Numbered from the stretch's first letter, positions 34,689-43,111 are shown. The stretch is 47,047 bases of DNA from DATKXO01 sp035528995 (GCA_035528995.1 DATKXO010000191.1:1-47047), one strand, 5' to 3'. Program-made: numbers and translations. Notes: generated by a model from the sequence alone, not told the origin.

Positions 34689-35829
34689 TCCCGCAGCAAG
34701 GGCGCCGCCCGGCGGAGGGATTCGGTTCGGGCAAACGCCGGGCTTGGCCGGCGGCCGCAGTCGCTGGCGCCGATGTGGTCGTTTTGACGAACGCGAACGT
34801 GGTATCGACCAGCACAAGCGGCTTGAACGCCGGGTCCGTCAGGACGTGCTCGTCGACGGCCGGCCCGACGCCGGGACAAACGTCCTCCTGCCCCTGGTGC
34901 GCGCCGTACCCGTAGTCGTGAAAGAGCATGCAGCCGCCCACCGCCAACAGGTGGCGATAGTTCGCAAAGTCGGCCACCACTTGGTCGTAGGAGTGATCGC
35001 CGTCCACGAACACCAGCGAGGCCGTTTCCGGGCGCAGCAGCCGGGCGGCATCGCCGGACCGGCGCAACACCTGAATCAGACGATCCTCCTGGCCGATCTC
35101 CCTCATCCGCACCTGCACGTGCTGACGGTTGAACGGCTGTTCGATGTGTGGATCGACGCTGATCACCGCCGATTCGCAGCCCGCGCCCTCCAGGCCCATG
35201 GCCAGCATCGACAGGGATCGCCCCCGGAACGAGCCGATCTCGATCACCGCCCGCCCCAGATGATGGGTCCACTGCGTCAGGGCGTGCAGCAGACAGCCCT
35301 CCAGCGGGTCGGGCCAGTCAACGTAGGTGACCAGCGTGTCGATCTCGTCGCCCGACAGGCCCCGCCAGGGCACGCCCGCCGTGGACAGCAACGGCTCCAG
35401 CAGCGTGCAGGCGTTCCGCCAGCGCACCGGCGCCGTGTGCCAGTCGTCGTCCGGCATGACCTCGATGGGCAAGTACAATTGACGCAACCGCCGCTGGGGA
35501 TCGAGCGTGAACGGCCTGTACACCTGCCCGGCCGCGCTCCCGTTCGGGAACACCAGCCGGCCCATGATCGCGTTCAGGTCGGCATAGCCACGGGCGTTGT
35601 CAAACAAGGCCACCGGGCGGATGGTGTGACGGCAATCCAGCGATTGCCTGGGCGTCACACGAATCGAATCACCTTCCGGACAGACCTCGAACTTGTGCCG
35701 GGCAGGCCCGACCAGGTAGACCGGCACGTCGCCGAGTTCACACGCCGGCGTCCGGCCGTGCGCACTGGCAACGCCGGGCGCCACCTCACCGACTCGGGTC
35801 GCATTCGTGCAGTTGGCCGTCGTGGTCAT
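34672..35829 (-). CDS. Class I methyltransferase (Methyltransf_24-like)
   Basis: A 385-residue protein. The N-terminal 190 residues have no family I recognise; they contain VPVYLVGPARHKFEV and a segment of strand-like repeats. The second half is a Methyltransf_24-like domain: GRAVIEIGSFRGRSLSMLAM is the SAM loop, SAVISVDPHIEQ follows, then SLVFVDGDHSYDQVVADF and GGCMLFHDYGYG with the metal-binding Asp-His. It resembles the methyltransferase at 31677, though without the Rossmann-type extension. ATG 35829 is chosen because GGGAGG lies seven bases upstream. It diverges from the UbiD-like gene across a region holding a REP-like hairpin. The substrate is unknown; membership in the glycan-tailoring island is inferred from position. 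Confidence 0.82.
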   Translation of the reverse strand: MTTTANCTNATRVGEVAPGVASAHGRTPACELGDVPVYLVGPARHKFEVCPEGDSIRVTPRQSLDCRHTIRPVALFDNARGYADLNAIMGRLVFPNGSAAGQVYRPFTLDPQRRLRQLYLPIEVMPDDDWHTAPVRWRNACTLLEPLLSTAGVPWRGLSGDEIDTLVTYVDWPDPLEGCLLHALTQWTHHLGRAVIEIGSFRGRSLSMLAMGLEGAGCESAVISVDPHIEQPFNRQHVQVRMREIGQEDRLIQVLRRSGDAARLLRPETASLVFVDGDHSYDQVVADFANYRHLLAVGGCMLFHDYGYGAHQGQEDVCPGVGPAVDEHVLTDPAFKPLVLVDTTFAFVKTTTSAPATAAAGQARRLPEPNPSAGRRPCCGISPGA

Positions 35830-35877
35830 GCCCAAACCTCCCTTGTGCCTGCTCTGCCGATAGCCTCCAGGCGGGAT

Positions 35878-35916
35878 GGCATGCTTTCACGCGACGAAGT
35901 CGCGGGTAAGCATGCC
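35878..35916. repeat. REP-like imperfect palindrome in divergent promoter region
   Basis: GGCATGCTT (35878-35886) pairs with AAGCATGCC (35908-35916), enclosing CGCGAC-GAA-GTCGCG. The two stems are separated by small mismatches, giving a 39-base hairpin of REP character. It differs in sequence from the REP units inside valS. No T-run follows. Confidence 0.6.
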
Positions 35917-35998
35917 CCAAAACGCGGGCCGCCTGCAATGGTTATCGGATCAATACAACCGGCCTCTGCAATTGCCGTCCGCCGGCCCCTTGCGACGC

Positions 35999-36027
35999 TC
36001 GCCATACGCACGCGGGCCGTGTATAAA
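35999..36027 (+). promoter_or_regulatory. Candidate promoter for the UbiD-like gene
   Basis: TCGCCA (35999-36004) and TATAAA (36022-36027) are 17 bases apart, about 30 bases before the start codon. The -10 is good, the -35 moderate. Confidence 0.45.
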
Positions 36028-36057
36028 CTCAGCCGATCGAGACCGAGGCAAAAAAGC

Positions 36058-37563
36058 ATGCCCTATCCCGACCTGCAATCCTTCATCGCCGACCTGGAAA
36101 CGCGCCGCCAACTGAAACGCGTCGCCGCCCAGGTGGACCCCATCCTGGAGCTCAGCGAGATCGCCGACCGCGTCTGCAAGTCGCCCGCCGCCGACAACGC
36201 ACCGCCACCGGCGACCGACCCGGTCCACGGCCGGCTCGGCGGGCACGCCCTGCTCTTCGAGAACGTCAAGGGATCGAGCCTGCCCTGCGCCATCAACCTC
36301 TACGGCAGCTACGAGCGGATGCGCCTGGCCCTGGGCTGCGACAACTTCGAGGAACTCGCCGGCCGCGTCGCCCAGATGGTCAAACCCGAGATCCCCACCA
36401 CGCTGATGGACAAGGTCAAGAAGCTGCCGCAACTCGCCCGGATGGCCGGCTTCGGCCCCAAGGCCGTCAAGAGCGGCATCTGCCAGCAGGTCGTCCGCAC
36501 AGACGACGCCGACGTCACCGAGCTGCCGGTCATCCAGTGCTGGCCCGACGACGCCGGGCGATACATCACCCTCGGCGGCATGTACACCCGCTGCCCCGAC
36601 ACCGGCGTCCGCAACGTCGGCATGTACCGGGCCCAGTTGTTCGGCCCCCGGCAGACGGCCATGCACTGGCACATGCACCACGACGGCGCCCGCTACCACC
36701 GCAAGTACGCCGCCCGCGGCGAACCCATGCCGCTGGCCATCGTCTTCGGCGGCGAGTCCGTCCTGCCCTATGCGGCCACCGCCCCGCTGCCGCCCGACGT
36801 CAGCGAGTTGCTCTTCGCCGGCTTCCTCAACGGCCGGGGCATCGAACTGGTCCGCTGCAAGACGATCGACCTGGAAGTGCCGGTCAACGCCGAGATCGTC
36901 ATCGAGGGCCTGGTCCATCCCACCGAAACGGTCTTCGAGGGGCCCTTCGGCGATCACACCGGGTACTACTCGCTCGGCGACCAATATCCGCGCTACGACA
37001 TCACGGCCATCACCCACCGGCGCGACCCGATCTATCCGACCACCATCGTGGGCAAGCCGCCGCAGGAGGACTACTACCTGGGCAAGGCCACCGAGCGCAT
37101 CTTCCTGCCGCTGCTCCGGCTCCTGGTGCCCGACGTCATCGACTACAGCCTGCCCATGTTCGGCGCCTTCCACAACTGCGTGTTCGTCAAGATCCGCAAG
37201 GAATACCCCATGCAGGCCCGCAAGGTCATGAGTGCCATCTGGGGCGCGGGCCAGATGATGTTCTGCAAGCTGATCGTCGTGGTGGACGAGCACGTCAACG
37301 TCCACGACGAGCAGGAGGTCCTCTTCCACCTCGGCGCCAACTGGGACCCCCGCCGCGACACGGTCATCGTCGACGGCCCCATCGACATCCTCGACCACGC
37401 CGCCCCCTACCTGGGCACCGGCTCCAAGATGGGTATCGACGCCACCCGCAAGATCGCCGGCGAGGGCCGGGTCCGCGAGTGGCCCGACGAACTCATCATG
37501 ACCGACGAAATCAAACAGCGAGTCAACCGCCGCTGGACCGAATACGGCCTGTCGGGTCCATAG
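36058..37563 (+). CDS. UbiD-family decarboxylase
   Basis: A 501-residue member of the prenylated-FMN-dependent decarboxylase family. It starts PYPDLQSFIADLETRRQLKR, as UbiD proteins do. It contains NLYGSYERMRLALG, ITLGGMYTRCPDTGVRNVGM, QTAMHWHMHHDGARYH, and the strongly conserved EGPFGDHTGYYSLGDQYP. VVVDEHVNVHDEQEV and GSKMGIDATRK near the end are also diagnostic. The reaction is probably decarboxylation of an aromatic acid in quinone synthesis (ubiquinone or menaquinone by a futalosine-type route), but the substrate cannot be fixed. No flavin prenyltransferase (UbiX) is adjacent. ATG 36058 has GAGG about ten bases upstream; the frame runs further upstream, but that part overlaps the minus-strand methyltransferase and is not coding. 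Confidence 0.93.
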   Translation: MPYPDLQSFIADLETRRQLKRVAAQVDPILELSEIADRVCKSPAADNAPPPATDPVHGRLGGHALLFENVKGSSLPCAINLYGSYERMRLALGCDNFEELAGRVAQMVKPEIPTTLMDKVKKLPQLARMAGFGPKAVKSGICQQVVRTDDADVTELPVIQCWPDDAGRYITLGGMYTRCPDTGVRNVGMYRAQLFGPRQTAMHWHMHHDGARYHRKYAARGEPMPLAIVFGGESVLPYAATAPLPPDVSELLFAGFLNGRGIELVRCKTIDLEVPVNAEIVIEGLVHPTETVFEGPFGDHTGYYSLGDQYPRYDITAITHRRDPIYPTTIVGKPPQEDYYLGKATERIFLPLLRLLVPDVIDYSLPMFGAFHNCVFVKIRKEYPMQARKVMSAIWGAGQMMFCKLIVVVDEHVNVHDEQEVLFHLGANWDPRRDTVIVDGPIDILDHAAPYLGTGSKMGIDATRKIAGEGRVREWPDELIMTDEIKQRVNRRWTEYGLSGP

Positions 37564-37612
37564 AACGAATCGCAACCCACCGCGCACTTACCGCGCTCAC
37601 AGGCGCGCACAA

Positions 37613-37659
37613 GACGCCCCGCCCCCGATCCGGCAGATGCGGATCGGTGGCGGGGCGTC
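37613..37659. terminator. Long bipartite hairpin between convergent genes
   Basis: GACGCCCCGCC (37613-37623) pairs with GGCGGGGCGTC (37649-37659), and GATCCG (27-32) with CGGATC (40-45). It lies between the convergent UbiD-like and small lipoprotein genes and probably serves both as transcript end, although T-runs are weak. Confidence 0.6.
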
Positions 37660-37728
37660 GGCCTCTCGGTCAATCAAGCGGCTGCCGGTCGCATGCCCGC
37701 GGTGCAGGCAAACGCGCCGGCGCCCGGC

Positions 37729-37890
37729 CTACTCCACGACCATCTCGCCGGGAGATACCATCTCCGGCTCGGACTCGTGCGTCTGCTCGATCGTCTCGAC
37801 CTTCTTGACGTCGTCACTGCAGCCAGAGACGCCGCCGCAGAACACCACGGCCGCCGCGATCACCAGGACGCTGGAAATCAGCTTTCTCAT
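37729..37890 (-). CDS. Very small predicted lipoprotein (53 residues)
   Basis: ATG at 37890 with GGAGG a few bases upstream opens a 53-residue frame ending in TAG. The N-terminus MRKLISSVLVIAAAVVFCGG is a signal peptide and GVSGC is a lipobox, with the lipidated Cys at about residue 24. The mature part, about 30 residues, is acidic (SDDVKKVETIEQTHESEPEM) and probably unstructured. It follows the LPP20-like gene by about 85 bases in the same direction, so it may belong to the same envelope group. It is too short to match a family. The signal peptide plus ribosome site make it credible as a real gene. Confidence 0.7.
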   Translation of the reverse strand: MRKLISSVLVIAAAVVFCGGVSGCSDDVKKVETIEQTHESEPEMVSPGEMVVE

Positions 37891-37976
37891 CGTGTTTCCT
37901 CCACTTTACTGGCGGAACCCGACGCGTTCCTCCGCGCCGCGCCCGCCGGGTCACGCCATTCGTCCAAACACCGCGC

Positions 37977-39296
37977 CTACCGATGTCTCACGATCACCCA
38001 CTGACTGTGCACCACCCGCCAAACGTCGGACGCCGGCAGGCTTACCCGCACCGTGGCCATGTCGGCATTCCAGTTCGTGTCCTCGATGATCGCGCCGATC
38101 AGCACCGCGTCCACCTGCGACGAAATGTTGTCGTACTCGGTCACGAAGTCGCGGACCAGCGTGTCGGAGTCGATCCGCAGGCCCATGACCTGCTCGGCCA
38201 GCTTGCGCTTGGCGTCCAGCTCCGCCGCCCGGGCCGCCTTGAGCTTGCCCTGCGGCGTGCCGATGGCCGGGTCCGTCCCGTTGCCCATGGCCGTGATCCT
38301 CTGCGTGATCCAGTCGGGCATGACCTCCCCGGTGCTGGCCGCCGCCTGCTGCACGTACTCCAGCTTGGGCACGCCCGAGCCCGTGGCCTCGAACGCCTGC
38401 CTATTGATGGTCTTCCTGAGGTTGACGATGTCCGTCCCGGTCACCCGGTCACCCTTGTAGTGACGCGTGTGCAGCTCCTTGATCGTCGTGATCACCGACT
38501 CGACCGGAACCTCCATGGTCACGTCCACGATCAGCTCGTCGGTGTGGTAATACGGCCGGCCCTTCGGTTGGGCGCCGACGACGATGCCGCTGGCGTTGGC
38601 CTGGATCTCGTCGTACTCGGTGATGAAGTCCCGCACCAGCGTGTTCGACGTCAGCCGCAGCCCCTTGATCCGCTCCAGCAACTTGCGCTTGGCGTCCAAC
38701 TCGGCCGCCCGGGTAGCCATCAGTCGCTGGTTGGGCGGAACCGACTTCCAGATGTCCGGGATGGTCAGCGGCAGGTCCGCCGGCGGCGGGCCCAGCATCT
38801 CGACCACGCCCTCGGGCAGGTCCAGCGGCAGCTCCGGACGCGGAGCGCCCATGCCGATCACCTCGATGATGTCCTTCTTGACGTACTGCGTGATGTTCTC
38901 GAAGTCCGTCCCCTTGATCCGGTCGCCGTGATAGTGCCGCGTGTGGATCTCCTTGAGGTGCGTGATCAGCTTGGCCACCGTGACCTCGCCCTTGACCTCG
39001 CAGGTCCCGTCCTCGTACCACCGCGGATCGCCCAGACGGACGCCCTTGACCCAGGTGTCCACCTCGGACTCGATCACGTCCGACTCCGTGACGAAGTCGC
39101 GAACGTAAGTCTCCGACGTCAAACGCAGCCCCTTGACTGTCTCGGCGATCTTGCGGTAGCAATCCGCCTCGGCCGCCCGCTTGGCCAGCAGCTTGTTCTG
39201 CGCGTCGGTGGCCGCCGTCTGTGCCGACGCCGGTACCACCAGCACCGCACACAGCAACCCACACACGATCACTCCGGTCAACCCATAGCGAAGCAT
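37977..39296 (-). CDS. Secreted protein with three LPP20-like repeats
   Basis: A 439-residue protein with a signal peptide ending ASA near residue 25. Three similar units follow, at about residues 35-160, 190-315 and 340-439. Each has the pattern AAELDAKRKLLERIKGLRLT, then (T/N)(T/E)LVRDF(I/V)TEYD, and a strand-rich part with VTGTD-like ends. This ARA-E-DA-R-L plan is that of LPP20/FlgP-type lipoprotein domains. Here there is no lipobox Cys, so it is probably periplasmic rather than lipid-anchored. A triple repeat is larger than the usual single domain. It lies downstream of a CsgG-like/TPR lipoprotein gene in the same direction. ACAGGAGAG precedes the ATG. An envelope or outer-membrane ring role is possible by analogy only. 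Confidence 0.8.
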   Translation of the reverse strand: MLRYGLTGVIVCGLLCAVLVVPASAQTAATDAQNKLLAKRAAEADCYRKIAETVKGLRLTSETYVRDFVTESDVIESEVDTWVKGVRLGDPRWYEDGTCEVKGEVTVAKLITHLKEIHTRHYHGDRIKGTDFENITQYVKKDIIEVIGMGAPRPELPLDLPEGVVEMLGPPPADLPLTIPDIWKSVPPNQRLMATRAAELDAKRKLLERIKGLRLTSNTLVRDFITEYDEIQANASGIVVGAQPKGRPYYHTDELIVDVTMEVPVESVITTIKELHTRHYKGDRVTGTDIVNLRKTINRQAFEATGSGVPKLEYVQQAAASTGEVMPDWITQRITAMGNGTDPAIGTPQGKLKAARAAELDAKRKLAEQVMGLRIDSDTLVRDFVTEYDNISSQVDAVLIGAIIEDTNWNADMATVRVSLPASDVWRVVHSQWVIVRHR

Positions 39297-39442
39297 GATA
39301 ACTCTCCTGTCCTTTCCTCAACTTTCCTGATGCCGGTTGCATGCGGATACGCTGTACGTTCCCCCACGCACCTCTGGGGTGTGTCCGATTCGGTTAGACA
39401 CACCCGCCGACGGATGGGTTAGGCGTTTCCGCATTACCACAA

Positions 39443-39466
39443 GCCCCGGCCGAAAATGACCGGGGC
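39443..39466 (-). terminator. Hairpin after the CsgG-like gene
   Basis: GCCCCGG (39443-39449) pairs with CCGGGGC (39460-39466) with a 10-base loop, followed on the minus strand by TTGTGG. It is a weak terminator or processing hairpin between the two envelope genes. Confidence 0.45.
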
Positions 39467-39536
39467 AGGTCTCCTCCGATCCGCCTTCCCACAGGCCCAG
39501 CGCGGCCCCGCGCCAACGTCCAGGTGCGCGAGCCAA

Positions 39537-40589
39537 CTACCCGGCGCTCAGGCGCCCCAGGTTCCCGCTCAGACGCTGCTTGGCTTCGAGATACTCCGGC
39601 CTGGCCTTGATCACGCAGGCCCTCTTGTAGTAGTCCAGCGCCTCGGTGTGCCGTCCCAGCGCCTCGCAGGCCACGCCCGCCCCAAACGCGGCCCGGTCGT
39701 CCTCCGGCTCCTCGACCAGGGCCATCTTGAACTGCTCGATGGCCTCCTCGTACATGTCGCCGTTCAGCAGCTTCACGCCCTGCTCGCAGGACTCGTTCCC
39801 GCTCGACTTGACCTCGACCTCGTGCTCCACCGTACACGGCAGGAACAGACTCACGAAGTCGCGGGCCCCGCGCTCCACCAGCGTGCCGATGATCTGGTCC
39901 CGCGGCGTCAATTCCGCCTCCGTCTGCGACGAGCCGAAGAACGGGCTGGCCTCGGTCTTCTCCGTCGCCCGGTAGGTCTTGGGCATCCAGTGGGCCCATA
40001 CCTCGCCCGTCTTGGCGTCGGTGAGCTTGAATTCCGTCTGGACGGTCATGTTCCGCGTGACCGTCTCCACCTCCGTCGAGTCCACGCTGCCGCCCCCGTG
40101 GCCCCAGTGCCGACCCCCCCCGCCCATAAGGCTCATCGCGTCGATGGTCCGCTTCTTGCCCGAATGGCTCTCCACCTTCACGTTCACCTTGCTCAGCACG
40201 AAAGCGTCCACCCCCAGGACTTTCGCCGGAGCGCCGAGTTGGCCGGGCGAATCGATCATGCCCGCCGCGGCCATGTCGGACTCGGCGAAGACCTTCCTCG
40301 TCTCGCTGCGGTCCGCGACGCGCAGGCCCTTCCCCGACCGGGCACTCGATTCCTGGATCAGGTTCTGCAGAATGCTCACCGTCATGTCCGACCATATCTC
40401 GTCCGTGGCCGGGCCCCGTTCCGCCGGAAGGATCGCCACCGACGTCAGACCCGGAGGAAACTCCTTCGTCGGCTGAACCACGTAGCTGATGGGCACCACA
40501 GCCTTGGCACCCCCACCACACCCGACCGCGCACAGCGTCATGCCGGACAGTACTGCCACAACCACAAGACGACGACTCCAGATCAACAT
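39537..40589 (-). CDS. CsgG-like lipoprotein with C-terminal TPR repeats
   Basis: About 350 residues. The signal MLIWSRRLVVVAVLSGMTLC ends in a CAVGC lipobox. Residues about 40-240 resemble the CsgG/FlgT/LpoB-like fold: VAILPAERG is the first strand, DEIWSDMTVSILQNLIQES the first helix, RVADRSETRKVFAES the next strand and helix, and LGVDAFVLSKVNVKV the strand closing the core. A His/Gly loop (GGGGRHWGHGGG) follows. Residues about 270-345 contain tetratricopeptide repeats (GDMYEEAIEQFKMALVEEPE, GRHTEALDYYKRACVIK). It is anchored to a membrane, likely the outer one. GGAGG lies six or seven bases before ATG 40589; longer upstream starts add a non-signal extension. It probably heads a unit with the LPP20-like gene. 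Confidence 0.78.
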   Translation of the reverse strand: MLIWSRRLVVVAVLSGMTLCAVGCGGGAKAVVPISYVVQPTKEFPPGLTSVAILPAERGPATDEIWSDMTVSILQNLIQESSARSGKGLRVADRSETRKVFAESDMAAAGMIDSPGQLGAPAKVLGVDAFVLSKVNVKVESHSGKKRTIDAMSLMGGGGRHWGHGGGSVDSTEVETVTRNMTVQTEFKLTDAKTGEVWAHWMPKTYRATEKTEASPFFGSSQTEAELTPRDQIIGTLVERGARDFVSLFLPCTVEHEVEVKSSGNESCEQGVKLLNGDMYEEAIEQFKMALVEEPEDDRAAFGAGVACEALGRHTEALDYYKRACVIKARPEYLEAKQRLSGNLGRLSAG

Positions 40590-40735
40590 CCATGTCCTCC
40601 TTCGTTTCCTGGCACAAACCGAGTTGACCTCCGCGACCGGTCGGCCCACAGGCTCACCACAGGGTTCGCCGCGATCCACCTCCAGCATCTTCGCCCCAGC
40701 CGACCCATTCCCCCTGCTCCGCTTGGAAGGGGCGT

Positions 40736-40764
40736 AGCTAACCAGGGAAACCCGCCTCTGTCAA
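40736..40764 (-). promoter_or_regulatory. Candidate promoter for the CsgG-like gene
   Basis: A perfect TTGACA (40764-40759, minus strand) is present. The -10 at 17 bases is poor (TTAGCT). It lies about 150 bases upstream of the gene. Confidence 0.35.
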
Positions 40765-40822
40765 GCCGAAACCACCCCTACAGGCCGCAAGAGGCCGTGC
40801 AACCCCATGCGGAAAATCCGCC

Positions 40823-41557
40823 TCACACGATGCTCCGCCCGCCGTCCACCGGAATGATCTGCCCGGTAATGTAATCGCCGCGCTCGACCAGGAACCGCAC
40901 CGTCGCCGCCACGTCCACCGGACTGCCCGCTCGCTTCAGGGGCACCCGGCCGATCAGGGCCTGGCGAGTCGCCTCGTCATAATACTCCGGAAACACGGCG
41001 ATCCCGGGTGCCACCCCGTTGACCTGCACCTTCGGAGCCAGCTCCCGGGCCAGCGCCTTGGTCAGGCACACGATACCGGCCTTGGACACGCAGTAGGCCA
41101 GATGCCCTTTCCACGGCCGCTCCGCCGCAATGTCGCACAGATTGACGATCTTCCCGCCGGCGCCTTCCAGCAGGTGCGCCCGGGCGTGATGACACATGCC
41201 CGCCACCGCCGTCAGGTTCACCCGCAGGTCCCGCTCCCACTCGCCTGGGTCGAAATCCTCGAGCGCCATCCGACCGAACACCGACGCGTTGTTCACCAGG
41301 ATGTCCAACCCGCCAAGGGCAGCGACCGTCTCGTCCACCAGCCGACCGGGCGTGTCCGGGTCGCCCAGATCGCCCCGCACCAGACAGCACCGCCGACCGA
41401 CCGCCGTGATCTGCTCGCGCAAGCCGACCGCCTCATCCTCGCTCGACCAGTAGTGAACCGCGACGTCGCAGCCCGCGCCGGCCAACTCCAGGGCGATCGC
41501 TCGACCCACGCGCTTGGCCGCACCAGTCACCAGCGCTCTTTTCCCGGTCAAGTCCAC
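40823..41557 (-). CDS. Short-chain dehydrogenase/reductase
   Basis: A 244-residue SDR enzyme of classical type. The cofactor loop TGAAKRVG is at residues 11-18, NNAS at about 90, and the catalytic Tyr and Lys in YCVSK near residue 155. The C-terminus ends YITGQIIPVDGGRSIV, as in FabG and pteridine-reductase-like SDRs. The AAKRVG loop, with basic residues after the second strand region absent, leaves NAD or NADP preference open. The catalytic Ser of the usual triad is replaced in the sequence NLCDIAAERP, where Asp or Cys occupies the position, an oddity also seen in some pteridine-reductase-like enzymes. It starts at GTG 41557. The substrate is unknown; no fatty-acid synthesis gene is adjacent. 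Confidence 0.85.
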   Translation of the reverse strand: MDLTGKRALVTGAAKRVGRAIALELAGAGCDVAVHYWSSEDEAVGLREQITAVGRRCCLVRGDLGDPDTPGRLVDETVAALGGLDILVNNASVFGRMALEDFDPGEWERDLRVNLTAVAGMCHHARAHLLEGAGGKIVNLCDIAAERPWKGHLAYCVSKAGIVCLTKALARELAPKVQVNGVAPGIAVFPEYYDEATRQALIGRVPLKRAGSPVDVAATVRFLVERGDYITGQIIPVDGGRSIV

Positions 41558-41622
41558 GGATCATCCAAAGCAGAAGTCGGGCATGGATCGGCGGCGCAGT
41601 CTCGTTCGGCGACGGCCGGCGC

Positions 41623-42036
41623 CTACGGCTCGCTATCGGCTCCCTCCGGTGGCTCTTCCAGCGGCTCCTCCGGCAGCTTGTGCATCTCCCAGACGTCTTC
41701 AGCGGCCGTGGGCTGGAACGCTTTCCGCTGCTCGAGGGCGGCGTACCGCCGCGTCACCCGGAACAGCGCGTAGCAGGCCACCAACAGCGTCACCGCCAGC
41801 ACGGCCGAGATGACCAGCAGCACCACCCCGGTTCGAACGGCCTCCGCCTCGTCCGCCGGCGCCGGCGCGGGTTCGGGCTTCTCCGACCGCACGATCCGCG
41901 GGTCGGCCGGCACCGGACCGCGCAACCAGGCCATGCCCAGCCCCGCCAGCAACAGCACCACCCCCGCGATCAACACCACCAACGCCGTGCGAACCCGCTT
42001 GCCGGCATCTTCATACGTGCGCCCGCGCAGTCTCAT
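41623..42036 (-). CDS. Small two-helix membrane protein
   Basis: About 137 residues. Two transmembrane segments are visible: ALVVLIAGVVLLLAGLGMAW (about 17-36) and VVLLVISAVLAVTLLVACYA (about 72-91). A Pro/Ala-rich loop separates them, and a Glu/Pro-rich C-terminal tail is probably cytoplasmic. No family was recognised. It starts 17 bases after the dnaJ stop codon, with GGGAG as ribosome site, so it is the second gene of the dnaJ operon. ATG 42036 is preferred over GTG 42054, which overlaps the dnaJ stop. Its job is unknown. Confidence 0.72.
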   Translation of the reverse strand: MRLRGRTYEDAGKRVRTALVVLIAGVVLLLAGLGMAWLRGPVPADPRIVRSEKPEPAPAPADEAEAVRTGVVLLVISAVLAVTLLVACYALFRVTRRYAALEQRKAFQPTAAEDVWEMHKLPEEPLEEPPEGADSEP

Positions 42037-42053
42037 CGTGCGCTCCCGCCTCA

Positions 42054-43016
42054 CTACCAGTCCAGATCGTCGCGCGGGTTCCCGTGCAACGTCGCCGCCA
42101 ACTCTTCCAACAAACGGGCCTGCCGCTCGTCGGCCGTCTTCACCGCCGCAATCCGCACCACCACGTACAGATCACCCGCCTCCCCCCGCGCCGGCTTGAT
42201 GCCCCGTCCGGTCAATCGAAGCTTCGACCCGCTGCTCGTGCCCGCCGGAACCGTCACCGTCACGAAGCCGTCCAGCGTCGGCACGTCCACCTTGGCACCC
42301 AGCGACGCCTCCGCGATCGTCAGCGGTACGTCGATGTACAGGTCCTTGCCCTGCCGCCGGAAGTAGCGGTGCGCTCGGACCGAGATCGCCAGGTACAGAT
42401 CGCCCGCCGGCCCGCCGCCGGCGCCCGGGTGACCCTTGCCCCTGACGCGGATGCGCTGCCCGTCGGTCACGCCGGCCGGGATCTTCACGGTCAGCGTCTG
42501 ACGCTTGCCGTCGTGCTGGATGATGTCGATCTCCAGCTTCGCTCCGCGCACCGCCTGCTCGAACGACAGGTTCACCGGCCGCTCCAGGTCCTGACCGCGC
42601 CGCGCTGGCGCCTGGCGCTGCCGTCCCCGGCCGCCGCGCCCTCCGCCGAACATCTCCTCGAACGGGCTGGCGGACCCGCCGCCACCGCCGCCGAACGCGC
42701 TGAACAGGTCCTGAAGATCGTCGATGTTGATCTGCGGCCCGTCGTTCGACCAGGCGTACACCTGCTGTCCGTTGGGGGAGGTCTGCCAGTCACCGACGGC
42801 CGCCGGGCCGAACCGGTCGTACTGGGCCCGCTTCTGCGGGTCCTTCAGCACCTCGTAGGCCGCCTGGACCTCTTTGAACTTGCCCTCCGCGCTCTTGTCG
42901 CCCGGGTTGCGGTCGGGGTGGTACTGCTTGGCCAGCCTGCGGTAGGCCCGCTTCATCTCGTCCGCCGTGGCGGTCCGTTTGACTCCCAGAACCTCGTAGT
43001 AGTCTCTTGATGGCAT
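42054..43016 (-). CDS. DnaJ-family co-chaperone, CbpA type
   Basis: A 320-residue J-protein. The J domain is at residues about 4-68: DYYEVLGVKRTATADEMKRA, the HPD motif in QYHPDRNPGD, and KFKEVQAAYEVLKDP. A Gly/Phe-rich linker (SAFGGGGGGSASPFEEMFGG) follows. The C-terminal client-binding domains (about 130-310) include VNLSFEQAVRGAKLEIDI, VKIPAGVTDGQRIRVRGKG, GDLYLAISVRAH and VDVPLTIAEASLGAKVDVPT. The zinc-finger cysteines of full DnaJ are absent, so it is a class II/CbpA-like chaperone partner of DnaK. ATG 43016 is preferred; the longer frame upstream to 43148 is not J-domain-like and lies across the promoter. It heads an operon with the small membrane protein. Confidence 0.92.
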   Translation of the reverse strand: MPSRDYYEVLGVKRTATADEMKRAYRRLAKQYHPDRNPGDKSAEGKFKEVQAAYEVLKDPQKRAQYDRFGPAAVGDWQTSPNGQQVYAWSNDGPQINIDDLQDLFSAFGGGGGGSASPFEEMFGGGRGGRGRQRQAPARRGQDLERPVNLSFEQAVRGAKLEIDIIQHDGKRQTLTVKIPAGVTDGQRIRVRGKGHPGAGGGPAGDLYLAISVRAHRYFRRQGKDLYIDVPLTIAEASLGAKVDVPTLDGFVTVTVPAGTSSGSKLRLTGRGIKPARGEAGDLYVVVRIAAVKTADERQARLLEELAATLHGNPRDDLDW

Positions 43017-43082
43017 CAGCCGCAACCGATCGGAAACCGCCCTCGGCGAGCCCTTTCCCGCCTCCGGACGACCTGCAACCCG

Positions 43083-43111
43083 ATTATAGATCGCCCCCCG
43101 CACATTGAAAA
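43083..43111 (-). promoter_or_regulatory. Promoter of dnaJ-like operon
   Basis: On the minus strand TTTTCA (43111-43106) and a perfect TATAAT (43088-43083) are 17 bases apart, about 65 bases before the dnaJ-like start. No CIRCE-type inverted repeat is evident. Confidence 0.65.

Noticed and set aside
34744..36057. A 438-residue N-terminal extension of the UbiD-like protein
   Set aside because: It is the antisense frame of the methyltransferase at 34672-35829, has no recognisable domain, and a normal UbiD start with ribosome site exists at 36058.
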